NCBI GenBank assembly: GCA_964473465.1
Contig: CAYYPE010000001.1
Location: forward strand, 310,001-374,000
Reading direction: 5' to 3'
Source: CALHRB01 sp964473465
GTDB lineage: Bacteria > Bacteroidota > Ignavibacteria > Kapaibacteriales > UBA2268
Length of the DNA stretch: 64,000 bases
Shown in pieces: positions 53,301-61,163 of this stretch. The translations under genes were made by a program, and so were the position numbers. The notes beneath the pieces are model-generated. The model made no database searches, was not told the DNA's origin, and saw nothing but the letters and a program-made list of their open reading frames with translations. Within the stretch, counting starts at the first letter, position 1, and each line of letters starts with the position of its first letter.

Positions 53301-54245
53301 ATGATTCCTTCAAATAATTTAGCTTATGATTTCGGTACAGCCGCAAATCTCTGGAGATCAGGTAACTTTGGTGCTTTATCAACTTATGCAGCAGGTGGTA
53401 TAAGCGTTAATAATGGTGGTGGTATATTTGTTGCAGCAGGTGGTGGTATATCAGTACAAAATGGTAATATTGTTGCAATTGCTGGTTCATTCTCCGGTAG
53501 TGGTACTGTTAGAATTAACGTTAACGAGCCATTACAGTTAAATGGTACTGGTTATTTGAAACACAATACAGCAACCTTGCCTGTTGGTGCAGCTGGTGAT
53601 CCACAGAATTTCACTGTTGTTAATGGAAATACAACTCTATCCAACGGAACCTCTGGTGCATCTAATACTTTAACTGTTATTTCAAACGGTGCCAATAGCA
53701 CTGGAATTAATGCATCATCGAGCAATGCAATCAATAATGGATTTGCTACCATTTATGGTGGAAAAAACTCCGGTGGTGATGGTGCTGCAGGTTGGTTCGA
53801 AGATCTTGGAAGCGGTAATGGTTCTATCCTTTTTGCAACTAATGATGCTGGTAGCCCATCAACAAACAGATATGTTGCTGAATTCAGATCTGATGATGGA
53901 ACCGACAACGCAACATTGTTTGTTACAAACAACAATGGTGAAGATTTAACAAACCCACCGACAGCTGTTAGCCAGGCAATGGCAGTTGATGTTAATGAAG
54001 GTGCAGTAAAATTGTCATACACAACAGCTGCTAATCTAACAGAATTATCACAAAGAGGAAATGCAGTTGTTATTTCATACTCTGGTGCTGCTAACATTGC
54101 AGCAGGTAATTTACCTCCGGGAGTAGATGGACAAATACTTTACATTCATGTACAGAATGCCGTTACAGTTCTCGGAACAGCTTATGCAGCAAATACAGTA
54201 GCAGCATTAGTTTATGCTAATGGTGCCTGGAGATTAGTACAATAA
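47394..54245 (+). CDS. Giant fibre-like secreted protein, 2283 residues
   Basis: The protein has a signal peptide (VLLLSLIVLISLIATPFSNVFA) and an N-terminal module (about residues 27-125) that starts LPKQLSWQGFVRD and ends LTPVPYALKALNA, a common head of extracellular proteins in Bacteroidota. After it come Gly-Asp-Leu-Xaa-Gly-Xaa-Tyr-Pro-Xaa-Pro motifs (GGDLTGDYPNPSI and relatives, at about 47797, 47898, 48024, 48295, 50296). Runs of DGAVTTAKIAD/NSVTTDKIVNGTI repeats follow, which look like phage tail-fibre beta-helix. Near residue 1600 is a NIIPNTDNVFDLG block seen in receptor-binding tail fibres, repeated at about 53100. Six copies of an NST(A/G)NNGG(A/N)V(Y/H)VND unit lie between. The protein is Gly/Asn/Thr/Ala-rich and I saw no cysteine. 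It ends NGAWRLVQ; no S74 chaperone domain or T9SS sorting domain is visible. It is likely a trimeric surface fibre, perhaps an adhesin. Confidence 0.85.
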   Translation: MMKKVLLLSLIVLISLIATPFSNVFAQLPKQLSWQGFVRDNNNAALNQSVPMTFAIYEQEFGGSPIWLEVQEVSAINGYVNVYLGKQNPLNLPFDKQYWLQITVGNGNPMPRTALTPVPYALKALNAPPDGPAGGDLTGDYPNPSIRDGAVTQAKLDPNVQAFPRGPAGGDLDGSYPNPTIKPSAVIRNITPGSITQDKLAPNVTVPPSGPASGDLTGVYPDPLIAPGAVKTDRIFNGAVTTIKLADGAVTTAKIADLSVTNGKLAPNSVTTDKIVNGTILLEDLNTEVHDWFVNWGDSAGGDLYGTYHNPQVGGLRNVPINATPATNGQVYMYDGNTNQWVATTLAQDVVGAFNNNQVRRFWNIPLSAQPTQTGQAYIYDGVLNQWAPGGATLGDVQGLFNDLQIQPSTVGVPELFATKVSGVPTGKPNSTAWNGSFLYYAYDATAPERLTYSAPAVDQTSPVWDAVNQTFVWGTPVVNVRAPSLQGTGSVADPIHINRSAAFVPADGAVLYFDGTPGVGEWQASKVKPNNLHTTNTANISTDGYVLTWNNTTGAMEWSVPAATVITSMPVVGNGSAAQPVTLSTDATFVAPDDVLLFDGTAWDGSKLTTANFFPASTDLEVIGAPNAIWPGQVLGVDDVTGTTVVWKDPATTDNNTLEGTGVPSNPLQVKAAGITGYHIANQTILPQNIAPGPNGKALVSSGGAVVWGTPQIFTASPIVGDGSSAATAITLNKSGVGANDLYYFDGTDWVPGKIATAMIVDGAVTSQKIADGTIVTADLADGAVNSAKILDNSVTTDDITDGTIATVDIANNAVTTQKIAPSANINQFLVTDNLGNSNWAAFNKSSKFSGDGVTSPLDIAAGAITSTELADGAVTSAKIANGTILNEDLAANSVNSSNIVDGSIVDADVNSAAAIAGTKIDPNFGSQNVATTGTLAAGATTITGNLTLNGNVLGANNIVLDGDAAGGDLAGTYPNPTIAPGAVDLTNLAPGTTNGQIIWWDNVATAWQLSGTTAPTDGQVLKWAAVPGQVEWAQDGLTIPWAYSNAHTTTMFSLENTAAAAGTIINANMNTGDGTGGVPMVTFDGGNTGEATVSITRTAQTGVGNGALNVTTNFDQLNANSGAVNIVQTVNNVDPYNTWGLMVTNTVATTPAATPNTLIHRAGWFASDVDKGNGVGLDVSSINGTQNIGVLAQVNTTAFPSLVAGADVGAYINNPGGTTLDWGAAIYAAGAGEGAYIQSGTGRAVNAFNNSTTNPTIQTINGASGSALWAISSPANGTTDNNYVAVVRNNSGSNGRTMLIEGYTNAGGAIPALDNNGATFTDANDAVVVIRNTNATLANSSNLLALKTYGSIQANSSIAGNTIVGFNDIYVGDPNGIYQQFTPPGAAGDPVEVNGMPGFDGRMKINGTLDIFPPPIPGPTDSRWEFRVVGDAQIDGVLNAGLIFGSLALPQDNIFLGDNTNTADKVVLPSGDVLNDVLITWQSAGNGRAQVRSVRPAAGTSIITAINDAGTVGTINLNRIQTGAADQFLVNNAGTNVWQALNINATLTGNGVGTALGINLANPNTWTGTQTFSAAGNGIVVTTNAQFDGDVTLGNANTDNVVFNADVNSNIIPNTDNVFDLGSGAQRWHDIFYGGTLAGGAASFSSLTVTGTSDLQGQIINSTANNGGAVYVNDLFTATGPVVHQSTTDLQQSVFNSTANNGGAVHVNDLLTVVGATDLQSTLNVTGVATFQSTIDAQQSITNSTGNNGGAVHINDAFTVAAFPTTLNGSLTVVGTSDLQQSISNTTGNNGGAVYVNDLFTVVNATTLQGTLDAQQAISNSTANNGGAVYVNDLFTVVNATTLQGTLDAQQAISNSTANNGGNVYVNDGFQVTGAALFDGDVTLGNANTDNVVFTADVNSNIIPNTDNTYDLGSAAQRWRDIYWGGSLFGGDAVFNNLQVNNNTDLRGNIFNTSISTPATPLTFADDMIPSNNLAYDFGTAANLWRSGNFGALSTYAAGGISVNNGGGIFVAAGGGISVQNGNIVAIAGSFSGSGTVRINVNEPLQLNGTGYLKHNTATLPVGAAGDPQNFTVVNGNTTLSNGTSGASNTLTVISNGANSTGINASSSNAINNGFATIYGGKNSGGDGAAGWFEDLGSGNGSILFATNDAGSPSTNRYVAEFRSDDGTDNATLFVTNNNGEDLTNPPTAVSQAMAVDVNEGAVKLSYTTAANLTELSQRGNAVVISYSGAANIAAGNLPPGVDGQILYIHVQNAVTVLGTAYAANTVAALVYANGAWRLVQ
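52342..53010 (+). repeat. Tandem 35-codon repeats in the fibre gene
   Basis: Six copies of a unit with the core NST(A/G)NNGG(A/N)V(Y/H)VND lie in this segment. The last two full units are near-identical copies of 105 bases (35 residues, ATTLQGTLDAQ... VVN), with only a few silent changes, so the array has recently expanded. Confidence 0.85.
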
Positions 54246-54270
54246 TTGTAATAATCTGGTTTATTCTCAC

Positions 54271-54298
54271 AACCCCGATAGAGATATCGGGGTTTTTT
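54271..54298 (+). terminator. Rho-independent terminator after the fibre gene
   Basis: AACCCCGATA (54271-54280) pairs perfectly with TATCGGGGTT (54285-54294) around a GAGA tetraloop, followed by a T-run to 54298. It ends the fibre transcript. Confidence 0.95.
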
Positions 54299-54486
54299 AT
54301 TTTTTTTAAATTGATTTTAATTTTATTGTCTGGTAATTTAACTTCATCAATTTTCTGTTAAAATTATTAATTTCAGGGAATATATCAATAATAAGTTATA
54401 CTAAGCGTCTTAACTTAGCTATAGTAGTTGTTCTTTGAAAAATAAGCAATATAATTTTGTAAAAAATTGCAATGCTTTTAAAAAAA

Positions 54487-54503
54487 ATGGAGGAAATTGG
54501 AGG
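54487..54503 (+). repeat. ATGGAGG-type 17-base element, copy 1
   Basis: ATGGAGGAAATTGGAGG reads here on the plus strand. It differs by one base from a copy on the minus strand at 60756-60740. Both lie upstream of secreted FN3/T9SS-type genes, 391 and 96 bases before the starts. A CTATAGT-type phrase also lies nearby in both places. Confidence 0.45.
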
Positions 54504-54893
54504 TTTTTTGTTCTCATACTTGATTATTTAATTATAATACTAATGAATATCCAGATAGATATTTCTAAATGTATGATTATAAAAGAGATAGAAAAGGAGT
54601 AATAAGAATTCTTTAAATAATAAAAAAAGTAATGTGGTATTATTTTAGGTTAATATTAAATAAATAACATCTGAATTTGAAAAATAATGTTATGAGGGGC
54701 TAAAAATCGTTTGCTAATTAGATATTTTCTATTATATTGAATTTGATTTTTGAAAAAAGTTAAGAAAAATGGGTTAAAATCACATATTAATTATTAAGGG
54801 AAGCTCAGATAAAGGGCTTTTATAAAAATCAATGTGGTATTAACAAAATATTAAAAACGAAAATAATGTTTATATATTAATTTTGGAGTTACT

Positions 54894-56537
54894 ATGAGAA
54901 AAACGCTGATACTAAGCCTACTTGCCATAATCTTGCTTGGTGGAAACGTCCTTTTCAGCCAGCAGCAAGCTGAATTTGACAAAGACGTGTTCGTTAAAAA
55001 GCAGAATTATGATGAAACAAGAATGTTGCTTGAGTGGAAGCAGCCTGCTACTGCCAATATTACAAAATATATGGTTGTTGTTGAAAGAAAGAACTTAAGC
55101 GGAGCCGATCTAAGACAAGATAATAGCACCAGTTCGACGACTACAAATTCGAATGATCCAATTCTCCAAGAGCAAAAGGGTGATGTATTTGGTGAATTCA
55201 GACCAGATCTAGATTTTAAATCCAATGGCAATTTTTACATAATTTCAGGCGGAAGAGGTGGTTCAGCCGATTTAATCAATCTTTTGCCCGGTAATGACTA
55301 CTATGTAAAAATATATGGCTTTGCAGATGATATTAGCATTGATCCAAATGGTGCAAACTATTCAATGATATATACAGCTGGTCCATTCCCAACTCTGTCA
55401 AGCGAAATTTCTGCAAATCCAAGTGATTTCAGAGTTACTTCTGTTAATACCAGCTCAATTACGCTTCAGTGGAACGAAGTCCCGGGAGCCGAGCAATATA
55501 TAATTTTAGCATCTGAAGGAACATCCGTTCAGACCGGAGATGAAGGAAACGATCCAGCAGACAAATACACATATTTTAATCCAGATTATGACAGAGATCA
55601 TAGTGTTTCATATAAATTTGACGCCTACTCTTTCAATGGTCAGGAGCCATTCAGAGTTAGCAATGCTAAAGTTGTTTATAATGGCGATGGTGGTTTTGGT
55701 CCCTTGAAGAGTGTTACAATCACAGGACTTAACAAAGGAACAGAATATCACTTTAGAATAATCAACGTAAACAAAGATGCTTCTGACGGTTCAGAAAATT
55801 ATTATACTTTAAATAATCCGACAGCATTCGCAAGAACGCTTGATTACGAAGCTATACCCGGTATTCAGGATTATAACGTAAGAATCAGCAAATTTACAGG
55901 CAGCACACTCGATTTATCATGGCTGAAAGGCGATGGAGCCGGAAGCATGGTTGTTGTCAAAGAGGGGTCATCAATCAGTGCAATGGATATGCCTGTTTCA
56001 GGACAAGTCTATAGCGGTTCAAATAACAACTTTAATCTTGCACCTTCAATTGGAGCTGGTAGAGTTGTTTATCAGGGACAGGAAAACACAACAACCGTTA
56101 CAGGTTTGACCGGTCTTGCAACATACTACATTAGAGTATTTGCATATAATGGCGACCCAGCAATTGGAACTGCAGGATTCAACCTTAACACAGCATTGAA
56201 TAATCCAGTTTCAACAAGTCTTTTCAAAGCTAAAAACGTAGCAGGAAACGAAACTTTTGAAATGGTTGGTGGATTCGAGCTTTCACAAATCACACCAAAT
56301 CCAGCAAAAGATAAGATTTATTTCAATGTTATTGTTAATAAAGACGAACAGCCATTTTTAATAGAGATATTCACTGTTAATGGTGAAAGAATATTGACAG
56401 TATTGAACAACACCAATCTTAAATTAGGTGATAATCCGTTCACTGTCCCATTCTTTAATATAGCCTCAGGTAACTATATACTTAAGGTTACTTCCGGCGA
56501 GGATATTGTATTGACACCATTTACAATAGTTCAATAA
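54894..56537 (+). CDS. Secreted fibronectin-III protein with T9SS sorting domain
   Basis: The 547-residue protein has a signal peptide (RKTLILSLLAIILLGGNVLFS), then at least two FN3-like domains (ANPSDFRVTSVNTSSITLQW; KFTGSTLDLSWLKGDGAGSM). A shared module with GRVVYQGQ, TYYIRVFAYNGDPA (about residues 330-445) resembles one in the papain-type protein and the first module of the last gene in the window. The C-terminus (about 455-547: FELSQITPNPAKDKIYFNV, FLIEIFTVNGERIL, ASGNYILKVTSG) is a type A T9SS sorting domain. It would be exported to the cell surface. The transcript ends in the terminator at 56564. Confidence 0.88.
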   Translation: MRKTLILSLLAIILLGGNVLFSQQQAEFDKDVFVKKQNYDETRMLLEWKQPATANITKYMVVVERKNLSGADLRQDNSTSSTTTNSNDPILQEQKGDVFGEFRPDLDFKSNGNFYIISGGRGGSADLINLLPGNDYYVKIYGFADDISIDPNGANYSMIYTAGPFPTLSSEISANPSDFRVTSVNTSSITLQWNEVPGAEQYIILASEGTSVQTGDEGNDPADKYTYFNPDYDRDHSVSYKFDAYSFNGQEPFRVSNAKVVYNGDGGFGPLKSVTITGLNKGTEYHFRIINVNKDASDGSENYYTLNNPTAFARTLDYEAIPGIQDYNVRISKFTGSTLDLSWLKGDGAGSMVVVKEGSSISAMDMPVSGQVYSGSNNNFNLAPSIGAGRVVYQGQENTTTVTGLTGLATYYIRVFAYNGDPAIGTAGFNLNTALNNPVSTSLFKAKNVAGNETFEMVGGFELSQITPNPAKDKIYFNVIVNKDEQPFLIEIFTVNGERILTVLNNTNLKLGDNPFTVPFFNIASGNYILKVTSGEDIVLTPFTIVQ

Positions 56538-56563
56538 TTGCATATTTTGGAGTTATGATGACT

Positions 56564-56598
56564 AAGGCAGGTAAAAAAATTTACTTGCCTTTTTTTTG
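56564..56598 (+). terminator. Rho-independent terminator after the first FN3 gene
   Basis: AAGGCAGGTAA (56564-56574) pairs with TTACTTGCCTT (56581-56591), with one G-T pair and a 6-base loop, followed by a T-run to 56597. It lies inside the longest possible frame of the next gene, so that gene must start downstream. Confidence 0.9.
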
Positions 56599-56671
56599 GC
56601 ATAATTTTTACCCGTCTTTATTCGACTTATACATATGTAGGTTTTATAAAATTAATATGAGTGGTGTAAAT

Positions 56672-57568
56672 ATGGCAAAATTCAAAAAATGGTATTATTC
56701 TTTAATTTCTTATCTGGCTTTAACACTATTTCTTTGTGTAACTGTTACTGCAAACGATAATAATAGCATATCAGAACTTACAAAGGCAAATGGAGTTAAT
56801 TCAAATTTAAGAGAAGCCAATGATAAAACAATGGCTATTATTATGCAGGGGGATGATTATAGCAACGTTTATTCTGACTTAAGCTCAACATCAGGGATTT
56901 CACAGGATACAAAATTAGCTAAGGAACCGACTGTCCCCGGAAAAATAACAAGTGTTACAAGAATTTCAACTAATGGTTTTTTGGTTAATACTGAAAAAGG
57001 TAATGGCGAAAGAAGGATCCTGATAATGAGCGAGGAAAACCCTTGCGAATTACCGAAAGATGGAATAGATTATACTGGAAATTTTAGTTTTGGTTCAGGG
57101 GATAAGATTGGTGAACATACATTCGTAATTTTTAATTCTCCGGAAAGCCAGCAAAAAAGATTCCTTGTATCGAATCTGAAGCCCGGAACCAGATATTATA
57201 TTTTACTATGCGAAGCAAACTCCAAAGGAGAAAGCATAAACTACCTTATACCCGACACATCAAAATTCACTGCTTATAAATCAACACTTCCAGAAGCACC
57301 AAAATTAGAAGATGCTTTTGATATCAAGCAGGGTAGTTTCAAATTGAAATGGAACAAAGTTAAGGGTGCGATGAGTTATTTTATTGATGTAGCAAAGGAT
57401 AATGCATTTAAGGAATTTCTCCCAGAGCATAAAGACCTTGATGTAGGTAATATTAGCGAATATTTGATAGAGGATATTAAGGGAGAAAGCAAAGTTTATT
57501 GCAGAATCAGGGCTGTCGGAGAAAGTGGGGAATCCGAAAGCTCAAATATCATCGAAGTTAATTTCTAA
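56672..57568 (+). CDS. Exported FN3-domain protein
   Basis: The frame is open from 56555, but the stretch 56555-56600 contains a terminator, so the real start lies beyond. ATG 56672 is chosen because a signal peptide follows (MAKFKKWYYSLISYLALTLF); ATG 56657 (five codons earlier) is also possible. Neither has a strong ribosome binding site. The product is 298 residues with an FN3-like domain in the first half (KITSVTRISTNGFLV, SNLKPGTRYYILLCEA) and a second at the end (QGSFKLKWNKVKGAMSYFI through KVYCRIRAVGESGES). It has no T9SS sorting domain or catalytic motif. It may be a periplasmic or surface partner of the locus. Confidence 0.7.
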   Translation: MAKFKKWYYSLISYLALTLFLCVTVTANDNNSISELTKANGVNSNLREANDKTMAIIMQGDDYSNVYSDLSSTSGISQDTKLAKEPTVPGKITSVTRISTNGFLVNTEKGNGERRILIMSEENPCELPKDGIDYTGNFSFGSGDKIGEHTFVIFNSPESQQKRFLVSNLKPGTRYYILLCEANSKGESINYLIPDTSKFTAYKSTLPEAPKLEDAFDIKQGSFKLKWNKVKGAMSYFIDVAKDNAFKEFLPEHKDLDVGNISEYLIEDIKGESKVYCRIRAVGESGESESSNIIEVNF

Positions 57569-57583
57569 TATTTCGTTTATGAA

Positions 57584-57620
57584 AAAAACGCAACTCACTA
57601 AAAAGATGAGTTGCGTTTTT
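57584..57620. terminator. Bidirectional terminator between FN3 protein and papain-type gene
   Basis: The stem CGCAACTCA (57589-57597) / TGAGTTGCG (57607-57615) is extended by A-T pairs on both sides, giving an A-run before and a T-run after. It can end both convergent transcripts. Confidence 0.95.
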
Positions 57621-57641
57621 CTGTTTATACCGGACACTATA

Positions 57642-60600
57642 TCAATGAGAGATTATAATACTATCAAATATTAAATCAAGACCATTGGATATTATTAAAG
57701 TATAGTATCCAGAAGGAATATTTTCTGTATTGATTGTTATTGTATTTTTTCCAGCGTTGCTTAAACTCAAGTTCTTAGAAATAATTTTATTGCCTGATAA
57801 ATCAAACAGATCAATATTAACTGAAGAAGATTCATCTACAGATAAATCCAGAGATACTCTATTATTAGCAGGATTAGGATGAATCTGGTTTAGAACAATT
57901 CCATATTCACCCGGATTATCAGGGTATGATTCCTTATATCTAGCAGTTCTGAAAGTAACAGGATTGTTTGTTGCTGTTTCTTCGTTGAAGACAGCGGAGC
58001 CGTCTGTGGGATCACCGTTATATGCGAAAATCCTGATATAATATCTTGTAATGGAGCTTAATCCAGTAATTCTCAGAGAATTATTATCACCAAAATACAC
58101 AATTTTTCCATATCCAATCGAGGGTGCCTGACTGAAATTGTTATTGAAATTTGAGTAGGTTGTATTTGATTGAGGAATTTCAGACGAACTGATTGGATAA
58201 CCCTGACGCATAACAACAAATGAACCCTCTCCGTTTCCTCTTGACCAATTAATTTGAATAGAATTGTTAGTAATATTTAAAGATGTAATATTATAATCCT
58301 GAACATTAGGAGGATTAAGTTCCTCATCGTCTTGCTGTTCCTCTTCGGTTGTAAACGAAATCTGAGAACCGTAAGATATTCCGTTTGTATTCAAAGCATA
58401 AGATCTTGCATAGTATGTGGTTGCGGGATTTAAGTCATAGATAGAAGAAGAGAAACTTCCAAGCCCAGAGCCAGATTGGACTTTGGAGGAGTTATAATCA
58501 GGGTTTTGAGCTGTGCTATAGCAAATACCTCTTTCTGTAACAGTTGAACCACCATCGTCAGAGACATTTCCTGAAATATTGACAGAATTAGTTGTTAAAT
58601 CACTATAATCACCCGTTGAGACAGTTGGAGGAACAGAGTTAGTAGTAAAAGAAACTTGATTGCCGTAAGAAGTTCCAACGGAGTTAGTTGCAAAAGATTT
58701 AACATAATATGTCTGCCCCGGTCTAAGGTTTGACATAGAAGCGTTAAAAGATCCAAGCCCAGAGCCTGAGGTCAGCTTGGTTCTTGATATATCCGGGTTT
58801 GGATCAGTGCTATAGCAAAAACCTCTTTCGGTAACTGACGAGTTTCCATCATTTGTAACTTCGGACGAAAGATAAGCAGAATTTGAGGTAATATCCGAGA
58901 TTTGAGAATTTGAAACCGAAGGTGGTGCTAAAGTTGTGAATGATTCTTCTTCTCCATAAATTGTATCGCTTGAAGTTATAGCATAAGATCTGAAATAATA
59001 AGTTGTTCCGTGATTAAGGTTTTCTATACTTGTAGAATAAGAGCCTGTCCCAGAACCGTTATTAGTTCTGTTATGTCTGATAGTTGGATTTGAGTTCTGG
59101 CTCCAGCATATTCCTTTACTGAGCACTTGAATTCGATTAGCACGAACATTTCCACCGAGAGTAGCACTATTGGAAGTTATATCATCAGGGTCTAAAGTAA
59201 CTACTTCGATTGAAGCATTAGAATTCTGCGTTGCATAAGCACGAACGCAGACATCATAAGTATATCTTGTGTTTGATCCAATCTGCAGCCATGTTCTGCC
59301 AGTATTACTAATCCAGCATTTTCCGGATTCGATTTCCGGGGAGCAATAACCTGAAATACTTCTTTCTATAGGTATTGGATAGCGATAATTGGGTGTGTAA
59401 TATTGAATTTTGATGAAAAAGTCTGTGTTTGCATTTATAGATATTGCCTCATCCAGTTCAAATGTATAATAACCTGGAAATTCACAACTTAAATTACTGA
59501 CACTTCCGAGTAAATTCGAAAGAGTATTATTCTGGAAGTTACCATAAACTTCGATAGATATAATTGAATTGTAACTGTTAATCCATGTTCCGATTTTGGA
59601 AATTGTCTGGTTAGAAGTTGATGTATATTTTACAAGAGCATAACCAGTATTGCCGCCGAAACCAATTTGACGAACGGCACCCACTTCATCGTAATAATAT
59701 AGATGTTCGATGGATGAAGCATTTTCTCTTGAAACCCAGACAGCAGTTTCTCCGTTAATTCTTGTATCGTTGTAAGCAATATAGAAATAACCATTTTCTC
59801 CCCATGAACTTCCCCAGCTGTTTTTTGCAATCCAAGCACCTGTAGAAGTTCTACCATTAACAGTTACGCTCATATTATCATTCCATCCTACCAGAAGAAC
59901 GGCATGATTCTGTGCTGCAGAACCTGTGTAACGGTAGGTTTTTGCACTTGAATTATAGTATCTTTCGGACCATGTCAAACTTGTAAATACTCCACCATAT
60001 TGCATAATTATATTTTTTAGAACATCTTCATAACCTGAGTTCGACCTGTTAGGAAGGTAATATAAATTTGAAATGAAAGCAATAGGATTAGCAGAAGAAT
60101 TACAATTTTGAGAATAATCTCGGTAATTATCATCGCTTTCTGAAATGATCCCCTTGATTGTTAAATAGGAAGAAGCAATCTCAGAATTACCACCGTCACA
60201 GGCAGACCAGAGGAAATTATGGCAGTTTTTCATGTTGTTTTCTGAAAGGTCATAATTGCCATAGCTATTCAACAACCAATTTGACTCAACAGATCCAATG
60301 CTTGCAAATGCCCAACAGGAGCCACAATTCCCCTGATTTTTCACAGAAGTCATATAATTTTGATTTCTTAGGTCATAACTTGCCGGTGGGTCGGACATTA
60401 TTTGGTCATCCTTTGAACTTTTGGAAATACCTGTATTTTTGGGATAAGGCATAGGAATATAACCATAATTCTTGACGGTTCCATCGAAATCAGGTTTAAT
60501 TTGAGTTTTTTCAGAATTCAAATACTCAATATATTGTTGATTTACTGATGGTTCCTGAGGCTCTGGAATTTCTGCATAAATAACAAATTTTTGAATTATA

Positions 60601-60644
60601 ATGATGAATACCATCATTATCAATTTGTTTAGATTTTTTCCCAT
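57642..60644 (-). CDS. Secreted papain-family (C1A) cysteine protease with FN3 repeats and T9SS sorting domain
   Basis: ATG 60644 is preferred over 60659, since AAAGGA lies upstream of it; the product is 1000 residues. It has a signal peptide, then a C1A peptidase: Gln104 (oxyanion), Cys110 in NCGSCWAFAS, His247 in QNHAVLLVGW and Asn275 in AKNSWGSSWG. Next come three FN3-like repeats of about 85-88 residues, each with RG(I/F)CYST and GSGLGSF. A domain like that in the first FN3 gene follows (GKIVYFGDN, RYYIRIFAYNGDP), then a C-terminal T9SS sorting domain (LNQIHPNPANNRVSLDL, VNIDLFDLSGNKI, PSGYYTLIIS). A propeptide may lie at residues 25-80. It would be a surface protease, with a nearby ATGGAGG-type element upstream. 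Confidence 0.9.
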   Translation of the reverse strand: MGKNLNKLIMMVFIIIIQKFVIYAEIPEPQEPSVNQQYIEYLNSEKTQIKPDFDGTVKNYGYIPMPYPKNTGISKSSKDDQIMSDPPASYDLRNQNYMTSVKNQGNCGSCWAFASIGSVESNWLLNSYGNYDLSENNMKNCHNFLWSACDGGNSEIASSYLTIKGIISESDDNYRDYSQNCNSSANPIAFISNLYYLPNRSNSGYEDVLKNIIMQYGGVFTSLTWSERYYNSSAKTYRYTGSAAQNHAVLLVGWNDNMSVTVNGRTSTGAWIAKNSWGSSWGENGYFYIAYNDTRINGETAVWVSRENASSIEHLYYYDEVGAVRQIGFGGNTGYALVKYTSTSNQTISKIGTWINSYNSIISIEVYGNFQNNTLSNLLGSVSNLSCEFPGYYTFELDEAISINANTDFFIKIQYYTPNYRYPIPIERSISGYCSPEIESGKCWISNTGRTWLQIGSNTRYTYDVCVRAYATQNSNASIEVVTLDPDDITSNSATLGGNVRANRIQVLSKGICWSQNSNPTIRHNRTNNGSGTGSYSTSIENLNHGTTYYFRSYAITSSDTIYGEEESFTTLAPPSVSNSQISDITSNSAYLSSEVTNDGNSSVTERGFCYSTDPNPDISRTKLTSGSGLGSFNASMSNLRPGQTYYVKSFATNSVGTSYGNQVSFTTNSVPPTVSTGDYSDLTTNSVNISGNVSDDGGSTVTERGICYSTAQNPDYNSSKVQSGSGLGSFSSSIYDLNPATTYYARSYALNTNGISYGSQISFTTEEEQQDDEELNPPNVQDYNITSLNITNNSIQINWSRGNGEGSFVVMRQGYPISSSEIPQSNTTYSNFNNNFSQAPSIGYGKIVYFGDNNSLRITGLSSITRYYIRIFAYNGDPTDGSAVFNEETATNNPVTFRTARYKESYPDNPGEYGIVLNQIHPNPANNRVSLDLSVDESSSVNIDLFDLSGNKIISKNLSLSNAGKNTITINTENIPSGYYTLIISNGLDLIFDSIIISH

Positions 60645-61163
60645 TGTTAATCCTTTCATTTTAAATACAACTTGTCTTTTATAATTTTTTTAGTTCTTAC
60701 TTAAGTAGCTAAACTATAGTAAATTATGAAAAACAGGCACCTCCATTTTCCTCCATAAATTGTTAAGAAAGGATGAAATCAGACATTACTTTTTTTGAGT
60801 TCTGATCAGTAATAAGACAGGTGAATTAATACTATAGTAAAAAAAGGTTCAAAGAAAATGACAATATGAATTAAAAGGAATGTCTAAAAAAATAATGCAG
60901 GATAAAAGAATTTAATAAAATATTTTTTTCAAATTATTCTGATTAAGCCCATAAAATCTAAATCACTTGTTATCAATATGTTAATTTTTATTAAAAATCT
61001 AAAGTAATCAAATAAAAAGTCGAAATAAAAAAATGATTTACAAAAAAATCTAAGTAAATGATTGAAAAATATCTATAAATCGGTTAGAAAAAGAAAATAA
61101 AATGACTAAATCATCTAAAAGTAAACTTTCAATTTTATTTGTATCACTAATAATTGGTGACTT
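60645..61163. other. Divergent intergenic region before the papain-type gene and the Ig-repeat gene
   Basis: This gap of 519 bases between divergent genes is extremely AT-rich. It has the second copy of the ATGGAGG-type element (60740-60756, minus strand). The palindromic phrase ACTATAGT occurs at 60713-60720 and near 60832. A short frame at 61102-61173 (MTKSSKSKLSILFVSLIIGDLCV) overlaps the start of the Ig-repeat gene in another frame. No exact TAnnTTTG promoter was seen for either gene. Confidence 0.45.
60740..60756 (-). repeat. ATGGAGG-type 17-base element, copy 2
   Basis: Read on the minus strand (60756-60740) this is ATGGAGGAAAATGGAGG, one base different from the copy at 54487-54503. 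It lies about 96 bases upstream of the papain-type gene. Confidence 0.45.

Larger units (their letters stand above)
54246..54893. other. Intergenic region after the fibre gene
   Basis: This 648-base gap holds the fibre terminator at its left, then a direct ATGGAGG-type element (54487-54503) and a very AT-rich stretch. No gene is called. A TAATTTTG at 54878-54885 overlaps the ribosome binding site of the next gene, so it is not a convincing promoter. The phrase AATGTGGTATTA recurs in loosely similar form near 54630 and 54830, without a clear meaning. Confidence 0.45.

Noticed and set aside
47698..54097. Many antisense and other-frame open frames inside the fibre gene
   Set aside because: They follow from the repetitive, biased codon use of the fibre gene and have no start signals or family features.
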